Of a stretch of DNA of 64,000 bases, positions 1-9,182 are shown piece after piece. Source of the DNA: Halorubrum laminariae (GTDB lineage Archaea > Halobacteriota > Halobacteria > Halobacteriales > Haloferacaceae). Each line of letters opens with the position of its first letter. The stretch's first letter is position 1. The stretch is from the NCBI RefSeq assembly GCF_024494655.1, contig NZ_JANHDL010000003.1, forward strand, positions 62,001 through 126,000, read 5' to 3'. The notes beneath the pieces are model-generated. The model was not told where the DNA came from, did no database searches, and saw only the letters and a list, made by a program, of their open reading frames with translations. The translations under genes and the position numbers were made by a program.

Positions 1-1
1 C

Positions 2-787
2 GAGCGCGTGATGGACATCCCCGAGAACTCCCGGCAGCACCCAATCTTGCTGTACGAGCCCGACGGGATGCCCGGCACGCTCGGTCGCCTCCGGCCCTTC
101 ATCGGGAACATCGGCACGACGCCGTCGGTGACGATGCCGGACTCGCACAACGCGGGCGACTTCGGACAGAATCTGATCGGCGCGGACCACGACTACGGCG
201 TCGAAACCGAGGAAGACTTAGAAAAGCGGACGGACGGGCACATGGACATCCCCGAAGTCCGCGCGGGCTCAACCCTGATCTGTCCGATCGACGTCGACGG
301 CGGCGGAGTGTACGTCGGCGACCTCCACGCGAATCAGGGCGACGGCGAACTCTCGTTGCACACCACCGACGTGAGCGGTACCGTCACCTTCGATGTCGAG
401 GTGATCGAGGGGCTCCAACTCGACGGGCCCGTCCTGCTTCCGAACGAAGAGGATCTCCCCTTCATCAGCAAGCCCTACAGCGACGACGAGGTGGCGGCCG
501 GGCACGACCTCGGTGCCGAGCATGGCGTCGACGTGGACTCCGAGATGGCCCCGATTCAGGTGGTCGGCTCCGGCGCGACGGTCAACGACGCGACGCAGAA
601 CGCCTTCGATCGCGCCGGACAGCTCCTCGATATGAGCGAAGGCGAGATCCGAGCCCGGTGCACCTTCACCGGCGGCGTCCAGATCGGTCGATTGCCGGGC
701 GTCGTCCAACTCGACATGCTCGCGCCGCTGGACCTGCTCGAAGACCGCGGGCTCGACGGCGTGGTGCGCGAGCAATACAGGCTTTGA
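2..787 (+). CDS. Acetamidase/formamidase family protein (C-terminal part)
   Basis: The reading frame is open from the window edge, so the N-terminus is missing. The visible 260 residues match the FmdA/AmdA amide hydrolase family, which releases ammonia from formamide or acetamide. Recognisable family stretches are PSVTMPDSHNAGDFG, the CPIDVDGGGVYVGDLHANQGDGE segment read in two parts (CPIDVDGGG, GDLHANQGDGE), and the C-terminal block with RARCTFTGGVQIG. The protein ends normally. The first ATG at 8 is internal and not a start. Family membership is clear. Substrate is inferred from the family only. Confidence 0.85.
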   Translation, partial: ERVMDIPENSRQHPILLYEPDGMPGTLGRLRPFIGNIGTTPSVTMPDSHNAGDFGQNLIGADHDYGVETEEDLEKRTDGHMDIPEVRAGSTLICPIDVDGGGVYVGDLHANQGDGELSLHTTDVSGTVTFDVEVIEGLQLDGPVLLPNEEDLPFISKPYSDDEVAAGHDLGAEHGVDVDSEMAPIQVVGSGATVNDATQNAFDRAGQLLDMSEGEIRARCTFTGGVQIGRLPGVVQLDMLAPLDLLEDRGLDGVVREQYRL

Positions 788-872
788 CGGTTCGAAACCC
801 ACCTGTCCTTCCGGTGCAAAACGCACCGACACTTGGTTGAACAGGTAGGCTGCTGCCCGTGCCAAACGACCG

Positions 873-1013
873 TTACTCGGTTTCGAGGGCGTCGTAGATG
901 TCTCGGTTCGTGTCTCGATCGCCCGCCGCGACTCGGCGAACGAGTTCCCGCCGGATGTCTTCCATCACTTCATCGAGTGGGGAGCCGGATTCCACTCTGT
1001 CCTCAGTCGCCAT
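873..1013 (-). CDS. Small acidic hypothetical protein
   Basis: A 46-residue frame begins MATEDRVESG and ends in DALETE. A purine-rich GAGAGAAG precedes the chosen ATG; an ATG 33 bases upstream (1046) is also possible. The composition is strongly acidic, as in real haloarchaeal proteins, with a likely amphipathic helix in the second half (DEVMEDIRRELVRRVAA). It lies between the acetamidase gene and an IS-end-like sequence. I do not recognise the family. Coding status is likely but not certain. Confidence 0.45.
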   Translation of the reverse strand: MATEDRVESGSPLDEVMEDIRRELVRRVAAGDRDTNRDIYDALETE

Positions 1014-1054
1014 ATCTTCTCTCTCGTCCCGAGCGCCGTTAATCATTCGGGTGT

Positions 1055-1126
1055 AAACCACAATATCCCAACCCAGCGGCGCGGTGCCGTGGGAATCCTC
1101 GCGCTTCAGCGCGGGGAGGATGTCAA
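1055..1126 (+). mobile_element. Solo IS200/IS605-type right end, omega-RNA-like
   Basis: This 72-base segment is nearly identical to 29174-29244 and has no transposase or tnpB gene nearby. It holds the hairpin formed by CCTCGCGC and GCGCGGGGAGG and ends in TCAA. Right ends of IS200/IS605 elements commonly end at a TCAA cleavage site, and haloarchaeal tnpB genes carry such hairpins in the 3'-overlapping RNA (sotRNA, omega-RNA). The TCA of TCAA is also the stop codon (TGA on the minus strand) of the capA-like gene. The assignment rests on remembered family features, not on a search. Confidence 0.55.
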
Positions 1127-2301
1127 TCGCCGAGCGGAATCGTGAGCTGTCCGTCCTCCCGTCGAACCGGCGTACCGTACGGCTGCGAGCGTTCGGCGAC
1201 GGTGTCACGGACCCACGTCGCGACCTCGCCCTCGGCCAGCGTCGCCGCCTCGTCGACGATGTGGACGGGCACGACTTCGAGCTCGACGAGGTCGCCGTCG
1301 CGCACGATCAGCTCGAAGAGCGCGCTGCGCTTGTTGTGGACGCCCTCCCGATCGATGTAGTCGACGTAGTCATCGACGAAGTCGCCGGCGTCGTAGATGA
1401 TCGGCGAGCCGTCGTACACCTCGACGCCCTGTAGCACGTGCGCGCTGTGGCCGTGGACGATGTCGACGCCGCGGTCGATCAGCCACCGACCGAACCGCTC
1501 GTGGACGGCTCGTGGTTCGGTTTCCCAGTTCGGTCCCCAGTGTAGCGAGGCGACGACGAGGTCCGGATCCAGTTCGTCGGCGCGATCAAGTACGTCGTCG
1601 ACGAGCGCTCGCGTCCCCGGCCGCCCGGGATCGAGTGTCGCGTACGCGGTGCCAGGCTCGTCGTCGGTCGCCGCGAACGCCGTCGACTGATCCGTGAGTC
1701 CGAATACTGCGACACGGATGTCGCCCGCCTCGAACACCGCGGGTTCGAGCGCAGTCTCCCGATTTGTGCCCGCACCCGCGTGGGCGATGTCAGCGTCCGC
1801 GAGGTGCGTTCGCGTGTCCCGTAACCCCTGCTCGCGGTAGTCGAGGATGTGGTTGTTCGCGAGCGAGACGAACGACGCGCCGGCGGCCTCCAGTGCGGGT
1901 ATCGCGAAGGTGGGCGGCGACCGGAAGTAGTACGTTTTGTCCGGCCACTGCTCGCCGCGATCCGATATACAACACTCTAGGTTGGCGACGAGTCCGTCGA
2001 GCGCCTCCAGTCGCGGGAGCGTCGACCCCCAGACGCTAGTGGAGTCCGCATCGCCGTCGTCGACCCACCGGTCCGTGACGCTCCGGCCCAACATGAGATC
2101 GCCGACGAAGCCGATGCGGGTGTCGTCGCCGTCGGCGGTGTCGTCCTCGCCCGTCGCATCGCCGTTTCCATCCGCATCGCCTCGGTTCTCATCGGGTCCC
2201 AGCGGTGCGCCAGCACAGCCGGCGAGGCCGACGAGACCCGCGGCCCCGGCACCGCCCGCGGTCAGCAGGTTCCTGCGCGTCTGCATCGGCTGATGATTCA
2301 T
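1123..2301 (-). CDS. CapA-like metallophosphatase-fold lipoprotein
   Basis: The 392-residue protein starts with a Tat lipoprotein signal: twin arginines in TRRNLL, a hydrophobic stretch, then the lipobox LAGC at about residue 29, followed by an acidic linker. ATGs at 2301 and 2286 are both possible starts. From residue 60 it matches the CapA/PGA_cap family (poly-gamma-glutamate capsule protein): GDLMLGRSVTD, NLECCISDRG, SLANNHILDY, ASLHWGPNWE and VDIVHGHSAHVLQG carry the metal-binding-type residues. It sits in the cell envelope facing outward. It overlaps the upstream 110-residue gene by four bases (ATGA), so the two are co-transcribed. No polyglutamate synthase is nearby, so the substrate is unknown. 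Its stop codon lies in the IS-like end. Confidence 0.8.
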   Translation of the reverse strand: MNHQPMQTRRNLLTAGGAGAAGLVGLAGCAGAPLGPDENRGDADGNGDATGEDDTADGDDTRIGFVGDLMLGRSVTDRWVDDGDADSTSVWGSTLPRLEALDGLVANLECCISDRGEQWPDKTYYFRSPPTFAIPALEAAGASFVSLANNHILDYREQGLRDTRTHLADADIAHAGAGTNRETALEPAVFEAGDIRVAVFGLTDQSTAFAATDDEPGTAYATLDPGRPGTRALVDDVLDRADELDPDLVVASLHWGPNWETEPRAVHERFGRWLIDRGVDIVHGHSAHVLQGVEVYDGSPIIYDAGDFVDDYVDYIDREGVHNKRSALFELIVRDGDLVELEVVPVHIVDEAATLAEGEVATWVRDTVAERSQPYGTPVRREDGQLTIPLGD

Positions 2302-2630
2302 CCTTGCGGCGGATCCATCTCCTCGGCCAACTGTCGAGAGCGTTCCGCACGTTCTCGGTAGCCTTCCGCGAGCCGCTCTTTGTCTATCGGGGGTTTGATC
2401 GTGATCGCGTCGGCGTCCACGCTGATCTCGTCGAGAAACAGCTTTTCATCGTCTATCGGGTCGCCGCCGCCCGCATGGAGAGTCAACGCGTCCGCGAGTC
2501 GAGAGAGTGCAATCGGCTTCGACGTGCCAGACGCGGTGACGCCCGACGCAACATCACGCGCCGTTACGAGGTCCGCTTCATAGGTGAACTCCACTCCGTC
2601 GCCGCAGTCGTTTTCCGAAGTGGTCGCCAT
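2298..2630 (-). CDS. HicB-like small protein
   Basis: The 110-residue protein has a beta-rich N-terminus (EFTYEADLVTARDVASGV) followed by ALSRLADALTLHAGGGDPI and a C-terminal charged helix. The layout resembles the HicB/UPF0150 fold, in which a degraded RNase H-like strand pattern precedes a helix with LADAL..H.GGG. No HicA-like toxin gene is adjacent. Instead the gene overlaps the start of the capA-like gene by four bases. Antitoxin function is therefore doubtful, and a non-TA role is possible. Family call is tentative. Confidence 0.45.
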   Translation of the reverse strand: MATTSENDCGDGVEFTYEADLVTARDVASGVTASGTSKPIALSRLADALTLHAGGGDPIDDEKLFLDEISVDADAITIKPPIDKERLAEGYRERAERSRQLAEEMDPPQG

Positions 2631-2709
2631 TGCCTGCAGTAAGGCGTGGTATCGGTGAAAAGCGTTCTGACGGGTGATTCCCGTCTCTGGGTTGTGCCGG
2701 TTCTCAGAG

Positions 2710-3735
2710 TTATTCCTCGCCTGAGGCGGGAGCCACCCGGACCACCTGCTTGCCGATGTTGTCGCCGGCGAAGAGCCCCAGGAAGGCGTCGGACGCGTTC
2801 TCTAACCCGTCGACGACCGTCTCGCGGTGGCGCAACTCGCCAGCCGCGACCCACTCGCCGAGTCGCTCGCTCGCCACTTCAAATCGGGTCGCGAAGTCGC
2901 TCACGAGCAGTCCCTCCACCTTCGCGCGCGGCGCGATGATCTGCGGGAGCTTCCGTGGTCCCGTCGGTACCTCTTCGTCGTTGTAGTGAGAGATCTGCCC
3001 GCAGACGGCGACGCGCGCGTCGAGGTTCAGCTTCGTGAACACCGCGTCGGTGATGGGCCCGCCCACGTTGTCGAAGTAGACGTCGACGCCGTCTGGCGCG
3101 GCCGCATCGAGTGCGTCGCCGTAGTCGTCTGTCGTTTTGTAATTTATCGCGGCGTCGAAACCGAGGTCGTCGGTGAGCCACTCTGTCTTCTCGTCGGTGC
3201 CCGCGAAGCCGACCACGCGACAGCCGTTGCGCTTGGCGATCTGGCCGACAACGGAGCCGACTGCACCCGCTGCGCCCGATACGACAACGGTGTCGCCGGG
3301 CTGTGGCTCGCCGACCTCCAGCAGGCCGAAGTAGGCCGTCCGGCCGGGCATCCCGAGCACGCCGAGGTAAGCCTCGGGATCGGCGACCGTCGGATCGACG
3401 GGGGCGACGTCGTCGGCGTCGAGGGTCGCGTAGTCGGCCCACCGGCCCTCGCCAGTGACGAGGTCGCCCGCGTCGTACGCGTCGCTTTCGCTCTCGATCA
3501 CTTCGCCGACGATGCCGCCTTTGAGCGCGTCGCCCACGTCCCACGGCTCGGCGTACGACTCGGCGTCGCGCATCCGGCCGCGCATGTACGGGTCGACGGA
3601 GAGGTATCGGGTTCGAACGAGGAGTTCGCCGAGATTGGGGGAGGGAACGTCTGTCTCGCGCAGCTCGAAGCAATCTAGGTCGGGTTCGCCGTCAGGGCGG
3701 GCGGCGAGGACCCACTCGCGGTTGGTGTTCGTCAC
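2710..3735 (-). CDS. NADP-dependent MDR-family oxidoreductase (CurA/PTGR-like)
   Basis: The 341-residue protein starts with GTG. It has the N-terminal GroES-like domain (SVDPYMRGRM) and a Rossmann domain with GAAGAVGSVVGQIAK near residue 155. These are typical of zinc-independent medium-chain reductases related to CurA and prostaglandin/leukotriene reductases, which reduce alpha,beta-unsaturated carbonyl compounds with NADPH. Other family marks are YFDNVGG and GRVSVCGQIS-like VAVCGQISHYN. No zinc ligands are apparent. It appears to be a single gene with no functional link to its neighbours. Substrate is not deducible. Confidence 0.85.
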   Translation of the reverse strand: MTNTNREWVLAARPDGEPDLDCFELRETDVPSPNLGELLVRTRYLSVDPYMRGRMRDAESYAEPWDVGDALKGGIVGEVIESESDAYDAGDLVTGEGRWADYATLDADDVAPVDPTVADPEAYLGVLGMPGRTAYFGLLEVGEPQPGDTVVVSGAAGAVGSVVGQIAKRNGCRVVGFAGTDEKTEWLTDDLGFDAAINYKTTDDYGDALDAAAPDGVDVYFDNVGGPITDAVFTKLNLDARVAVCGQISHYNDEEVPTGPRKLPQIIAPRAKVEGLLVSDFATRFEVASERLGEWVAAGELRHRETVVDGLENASDAFLGLFAGDNIGKQVVRVAPASGEE

Positions 3736-3828
3736 GGTCGGGGTTGGACGAGGCGACCCAATAGAGTTTGGACGCCAGCAGGAAGCGGGGTCGACATGAA
3801 CTACCCAAGCCAGCGCTAGCCTTTTGTA

Positions 3829-3840
3829 TGACTAAATAAA
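3829..3840 (+). promoter_or_regulatory. TATA box for the AbrB/PIN pair
   Basis: An A+T-rich ACTAAATAAAAG lies about 26 bases before the ATG at 3860. That spacing fits a leaderless haloarchaeal transcript starting at 3860 rather than at the upstream ATG at 3845. Confidence 0.5.
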
Positions 3841-3859
3841 AGTAATGATTAAGAATAGT

Positions 3860-4168
3860 ATGAACAAAGTAGAGTCTGAAAAAGTCGTGTCTGTATCGTC
3901 GCGTGGACAAGCGACCATTCCGAAAGAGTTCCGCGAGGAGTTGGGTATCGACACACCTGGCCGAGTGAAGTTCATTCGGACCGACGAGGGTGACATCGTC
4001 GTTCGGCCCATCCACTCGGTCACAGACCTGCGTGGGGTGCTAGAAGGAAAAACCGACGAACAGGGGCGCTCGGCAACCGAGCGGCTCCAGGAGGAACGCG
4101 ACGCGGACAAAGCCAGCGAAGCGGAGTTGCGGCAGCGTTACGCCGGTGACGACGAGGCAGACATATGA
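3860..4168 (+). CDS. AbrB/SpoVT-fold antitoxin (VapB-type)
   Basis: The 102-residue protein has the swapped-hairpin DNA-binding motif VSVSSRGQATIPKEFREELG near its N-terminus, typical of AbrB/MazE/VapB antitoxins. A charged C-terminal tail (RLQEERDADKASEAELRQRY) probably wraps the toxin. An ATG at 3845 would add five residues, but the TATA spacing favours 3860. It overlaps the PIN gene by four bases (ATGA), the usual antitoxin-first order. It is expected to bind its own promoter with the toxin, which is inferred from the family. Confidence 0.85.
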   Translation: MNKVESEKVVSVSSRGQATIPKEFREELGIDTPGRVKFIRTDEGDIVVRPIHSVTDLRGVLEGKTDEQGRSATERLQEERDADKASEAELRQRYAGDDEADI

Positions 4169-4593
4169 TGGACGGGACTGCGATACCCGAAACGATCGTC
4201 TTCGACGCCGAACCGCTCATCGCCTACTTTTGTAACGAATCGGGGAGCGACACCGTCGAAACGTACGTCGACGCCGTTGAACGCGCAGCAGACGGCTACA
4301 TCTCGGCTATCACTCTTGCCGAGATTCACTACGTCGTCCGTGCAATCGACGGCGAGGAGCGAGCTGATGCCGTCGTCGACGTCCTCGAGGAAAGCGGCAT
4401 CCGTCGCGTCGACACCGAACACACCTGGGCGTCAGCAGCCGACTTCAAATTCCGCTACGCGCCGGCGCTTGGCGATGCCTTCGCGCTCGGCACCGCAGCA
4501 CACGTCGACGGGATGCTGCTTGTCGGTGCCGATGATGACTACGACGATGTCACTGAGGTTCCGATCACCCGGTTCCGAACCGAACCGGCGTGA
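4165..4593 (+). CDS. PIN-domain toxin (VapC-type)
   Basis: The 142-residue protein has the PIN acidic residues in order: VFDAEPLIAY (first Asp), AITLAEIHYV (Glu) and GDAFALGTA with GADDDYDD (C-terminal Asp cluster). PIN toxins are Mg2+-dependent RNases that often cut tRNA or rRNA. It is translationally coupled to the AbrB-type gene upstream. All key residues are present, so the pair looks active. Confidence 0.85.
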   Translation: MMDGTAIPETIVFDAEPLIAYFCNESGSDTVETYVDAVERAADGYISAITLAEIHYVVRAIDGEERADAVVDVLEESGIRRVDTEHTWASAADFKFRYAPALGDAFALGTAAHVDGMLLVGADDDYDDVTEVPITRFRTEPA

Positions 4594-4733
4594 ATCCCCT
4601 TCGAAGAAAGATAGCTGTCCGCCGACCCACGATTCGGAAGCGGACGATCCGGTCACTAGCGACAAGATGTCGTCGAGACCGAACAGTGACCAGTCATCAC
4701 TGACTTTGAGCCCGTCGTGTCGTCGTAGAAGGT

Positions 4734-4764
4734 CATTATCTAGATAATCATTATTTGGATAATG
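4734..4764. promoter_or_regulatory. Two tandem palindromes, orphan operator-like
   Basis: Two adjacent palindromes share the pattern CATTAT-N4-ATAAT(G): ATTATCTAGATAAT (4735-4748, perfect) and CATTATTTGGATAATG (4749-4764). They lie between the 3' ends of two convergent genes, where no promoter is expected. They may be a relic of a lost gene's operator or part of a 3' signal. The 4594-4854 gap holds nothing else I can name. Confidence 0.4.
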
Positions 4765-4854
4765 ACGTAATCGTTCGGCCGTCGTAGCTAACGGTCAATC
4801 GGCAACATCTCGGTGGATGCGTGAGCGGCTTGAACGCTGTCCGCTCGTTACGTG

Positions 4855-5799
<945 letters not shown>

Positions 5800-5898
5800 G
5801 GCGCTCACGGTCGGCCGGGGAGCGGTCAGACGAGGTGATAATCATGCAGTACATGCGACACGTAATAAAACGAGCGGACAGCGAGCAGTGCGCCGACG

Positions 5899-8800
5899 CT
5901 ACGGGCTCGCGATCGCGGGGCCCACAGCGTCGTCGACGGCGAGTGTGTCGGCCGCGGTCACCGCGCTCGCCGTGTTCGTGTCGCTGGTGGTGCCATCACT
6001 CCCACCAGACTGGTCGCCGTCGGTGGTGTCGCTGCTGTCGCTGCCGTCGCTGCTGTCGTCGCCGTTGCCGCCGCCGAGCGTCGTCTCCTCGAGTTCGACC
6101 GTGGCGGCCGCGTCGTCAGCGCCGACGACCTGCCCTTCGGTCACGTTCACCGTGCCCGAGAGCGCGGTCGGCGTGCCGTTGTCGATCGAGAGGCCGGTCG
6201 AGACTTGGTACGGACCGGCCGCGCGAACGCTCGTGTTCGTGTAGCCGTTCTCGGGGCCGAACTCGTCGTAGCCCGTCGTCGAGTACGGTACCGTCAGCTC
6301 GAAGCTGCCGTCGTCGTCGGCGGTCGCGTACTGCGTGTACGTGAACGTCTGCCCCGACGGTTTCTGCATCTCGACGGTGGCCTGCACCTCTTGGCCGGGC
6401 TCTGCGCCCGAGCCCTCGATCGTCGCGCCGGGGACGCGCTCGAACGTCTTCACCCAGTCGTCTTGGTACGCCTGCAGGACGTTCTCGCCGAGCGCGCTCT
6501 GGAGGTCGACGCCGAGCTGCTGGAGGACGCTCACCTGCAGCGCGGAGGGCGACTGCCCCTGCGATTCGCTCGCGTGGACGAGCCGGTAGTGTTCGAGCGC
6601 GTCGATGCGCTCGGAGGGGACGCTGCCGACGCCGCCGATTTGGGCGCTGCCGTCCTCCTCGACGAACGCGCGGGCCTCCTCCATCGTGTCGAACTGGCGG
6701 ACCACGTTCGAGGTGTTGCTCGGGGCCACGTCGATGTCGATCCGCTCGCCGCTCGCGGTCTGGGCGGCCTGCTGGTTCCAGTCGACGACGACCGGGCGCG
6801 GTTCGACCGCGCTGCCGTGGTGTTCGTACAGGCGGACCATCTGGCTCTCGTGGTAGCGCTGCGTGTTCACCTGCATCAGCGTCTGGAACCCGCCCTGCTC
6901 GGTCTGCTGGTAGAGGACGCGGTTGAAGTCGCTCGTCGTCTCGTTGCCCGAGTAGAAGGTGACGGGTGCGTTGAACTTGGAGTTCGGCGAGACCATCTGG
7001 CGGTCCACCATCACGTAGCGGGTGTTCGCCCCCTCGTCGCTCTGGCTCGCGAGCACTTCGCGGGCCTCGGCCTCGCTCGGCGCGAGCAGGTAGTCCGCCG
7101 CCTCGTTCGCGTTCTGCTGGAACGGGTTGGCGTTCGGGATGCGCTCGGCGCGCGTGGTGATCCAGTGGCCGTAGTCCCACCACGACTGTACGCCGTACGC
7201 GCCCTCGGGATACTCGAAGTCGCCGTCAGCGGGGCGCTCGTAGGTGCCGTACAGCTCCATCGGGTTGTTCGCGCCCTCCAGTTCGCCCGGCTGGGGCGTC
7301 TCGTCGTTCATCCACTGGAGGCTGTCGTCCCACTGGACGACGCTGCCGGGGCCGGTGGAGTTGCCGGCGGTCCACACCGGGGTGGCGACGCCGACGAGCG
7401 GGACGACGAGGATCGCGACCACGGCGAGCGCGGTCATCACCTGCCAGCCCTCGATGTTGCGGAGGTCCGCTAGGGAGGTGAGATCGACCGCGTCGAAGGC
7501 GAGCTGGAGGAAGTACGCCGCCCCGACCGCGACGATGACGGCGAGATAGTAATTAAAACGGGTCTGGGTGAACGCGGCGCTCCCAATGAAGGCCGCCCAC
7601 ACGACGAAGTACAGCTCCTCGGCGTCGTACTCGACGAGGAACGTCGCGCCGACGAGGAACGCGGCGGCGAGCGCGAGCCCCACGACCTGCCAGCTCACGC
7701 CGATGACGCCGCCGATGGTGTCGTACAGAGCGGGGACGGCGTAGACGGAGCCGACGACCGCGAGCGCGGCCGGGATGTAGAGCGTGTGGTTGGTGTCGTC
7801 AGAGCGGTAGAGCGGGCGCGCGACGATGGTGAGGACGGCGATCAGGGCGAGGAAGAACGCGAGACCGTACTGGGAGAGCACGAAGTCCGCGAAGGAGGCG
7901 TTCTGGAGCGGGGGTTGGGCTTCGCCGATGGTGCGGAAGGCGGCGGTCGCGCTGAAGCCAACGAAGTTGAGGAGGTTGGTGGTGAGCGTTGACCATAGTG
8001 ATGGAAGTGCGATCCAGACGATCCCCGAAGCAAGCGCGATGAGGCCGCCGACTGCGGGAGGATAGGCATTCACGTCGAGGTCGCGCGCTTCCCACAACCG
8101 GGCGAGCCATGCAAGGAAGACCGCACCGACGGCAACGCCTAGTGGGAGGATGATCTGGAGGAGCGAGTAGGCGGTTGTGTTGAAGCCGAACGTATCGAGC
8201 GGAATTACCTGCATCAGAGCCGTGATCGACATTGCAACTGCGCCTACGAAGGCGATTGGCTCGGGGCTCCCTCCATGGAAGGTGTCGCTCGTGAGTTTCA
8301 CCGCAAGGAAGACACCGGTGATCCCGACCAAGAGAATACCGGGCTGCCACGTCCAGATGTAGAGCCCGAGTGCGACGCCAGCTGCCGCAGCATACGCGAG
8401 CGGACGACGGAGTGCGTTCCAGTCGCGATCGACGACAAGCTCCCAAACAGGCTTTTCGCGGGTTGCAACGCCGAACGCGACGAGGAACGCAAGTACTGCG
8501 AGACTCTGGAACAGCACTTCGGCCGCGCTGTGGTCAGGAAAGCCGACGAGTGAGTAGCTGAAGAAGGTCCCCGGGAGGAGGGCGAGCACGCCGGCACCGG
8601 CGAGGGCAGCTGGACGACCGACGAAGCGCCGGGCGATGAAATAGGTTGGAACCGCGACAAGTGCGCCCGCAATCGGTGCCATGACGAGCATAACCTCTTC
8701 GGGGCTACCCAGGATTGGACTGGCGATCCAGATACCGACCACCATAATGTGGTCCCACAGGGTGCCGAACTGCCCAACGGCAGTGCCGAACGGGAAGCCA

Positions 8801-9048
8801 GTCCACGGATCGAATGACATTGTGCTCGGCCAATTCTCCATGAGGTACGTTGTTTCACGGAGATGGTACCATGCGTCGTTTCCACGGAAGTACACCTCGC
8901 CATCGCGGACGAAGTTGCCGTACGACCGGATCCGCGTCCACAGCATGACGGCGAACACGCCGACAAGTACCGGGACGTGGAACCAGCGTTTAAGAAGATC
9001 GAGCGGAGAGCGGTCCGATCTCTCGGACAAGTCCTGTTGCTGGCTCAT
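5899..9048 (-). CDS. aglB: Oligosaccharyltransferase AglB (STT3 family)
   Basis: The 1049-residue protein has about 13 membrane segments in its first half and a large outer domain. It carries the catalytic signature WWDYG at about residues 622-626, within SWWDYGHWITTRAERIP. The loop YFRGNDAWYHLRETTYLMEN near residue 50 holds the first DxD-like acidic site. Length matches haloarchaeal AglB. It moves the glycan from dolichol phosphate to Asn of S-layer and other surface proteins. The 5' third (about 7990-9048) is visibly lower in G+C at third positions than the rest, suggesting a mosaic gene. It is transcribed away from the glycosyltransferase cluster. Confidence 0.95.
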   Translation of the reverse strand: MSQQQDLSERSDRSPLDLLKRWFHVPVLVGVFAVMLWTRIRSYGNFVRDGEVYFRGNDAWYHLRETTYLMENWPSTMSFDPWTGFPFGTAVGQFGTLWDHIMVVGIWIASPILGSPEEVMLVMAPIAGALVAVPTYFIARRFVGRPAALAGAGVLALLPGTFFSYSLVGFPDHSAAEVLFQSLAVLAFLVAFGVATREKPVWELVVDRDWNALRRPLAYAAAAGVALGLYIWTWQPGILLVGITGVFLAVKLTSDTFHGGSPEPIAFVGAVAMSITALMQVIPLDTFGFNTTAYSLLQIILPLGVAVGAVFLAWLARLWEARDLDVNAYPPAVGGLIALASGIVWIALPSLWSTLTTNLLNFVGFSATAAFRTIGEAQPPLQNASFADFVLSQYGLAFFLALIAVLTIVARPLYRSDDTNHTLYIPAALAVVGSVYAVPALYDTIGGVIGVSWQVVGLALAAAFLVGATFLVEYDAEELYFVVWAAFIGSAAFTQTRFNYYLAVIVAVGAAYFLQLAFDAVDLTSLADLRNIEGWQVMTALAVVAILVVPLVGVATPVWTAGNSTGPGSVVQWDDSLQWMNDETPQPGELEGANNPMELYGTYERPADGDFEYPEGAYGVQSWWDYGHWITTRAERIPNANPFQQNANEAADYLLAPSEAEAREVLASQSDEGANTRYVMVDRQMVSPNSKFNAPVTFYSGNETTSDFNRVLYQQTEQGGFQTLMQVNTQRYHESQMVRLYEHHGSAVEPRPVVVDWNQQAAQTASGERIDIDVAPSNTSNVVRQFDTMEEARAFVEEDGSAQIGGVGSVPSERIDALEHYRLVHASESQGQSPSALQVSVLQQLGVDLQSALGENVLQAYQDDWVKTFERVPGATIEGSGAEPGQEVQATVEMQKPSGQTFTYTQYATADDDGSFELTVPYSTTGYDEFGPENGYTNTSVRAAGPYQVSTGLSIDNGTPTALSGTVNVTEGQVVGADDAAATVELEETTLGGGNGDDSSDGSDSSDTTDGDQSGGSDGTTSDTNTASAVTAADTLAVDDAVGPAIASP

Positions 9049-9150
9049 TGTTGGTAGGGATTCGGAAAACGTGCTTAAGGCTTGTTATATACGTGTCGTC
9101 GTCGGAGTGTAGTTTCGATGTCTCCGTCTCTTCTGGGCCTGTCCCGCGTA

Positions 9151-9159
9151 GGTTTTTAT
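9151..9159 (+). promoter_or_regulatory. TATA box for the glycosyltransferase operon
   Basis: GGTTTTTAT lies about 27 bases before the ATG at 9183, fitting a leaderless transcript. This spacing is the reason for choosing 9183 over the upstream in-frame start at 9048. On the minus strand, TATATAAC near 9087-9094 could serve aglB. Confidence 0.5.
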
Positions 9160-9182
9160 CCTCTAGGCTGCAAGCGCCGACA

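Noticed and set aside
269..865. 198-codon minus-strand frame over the acetamidase gene
   Set aside because: It is the antisense shadow of a clear family member and has no family features of its own.
2827..3678. 283-codon plus-strand frame opposite the MDR oxidoreductase
   Set aside because: Antisense frames in G+C-rich genes are often open; the minus-strand protein is a clear family match.
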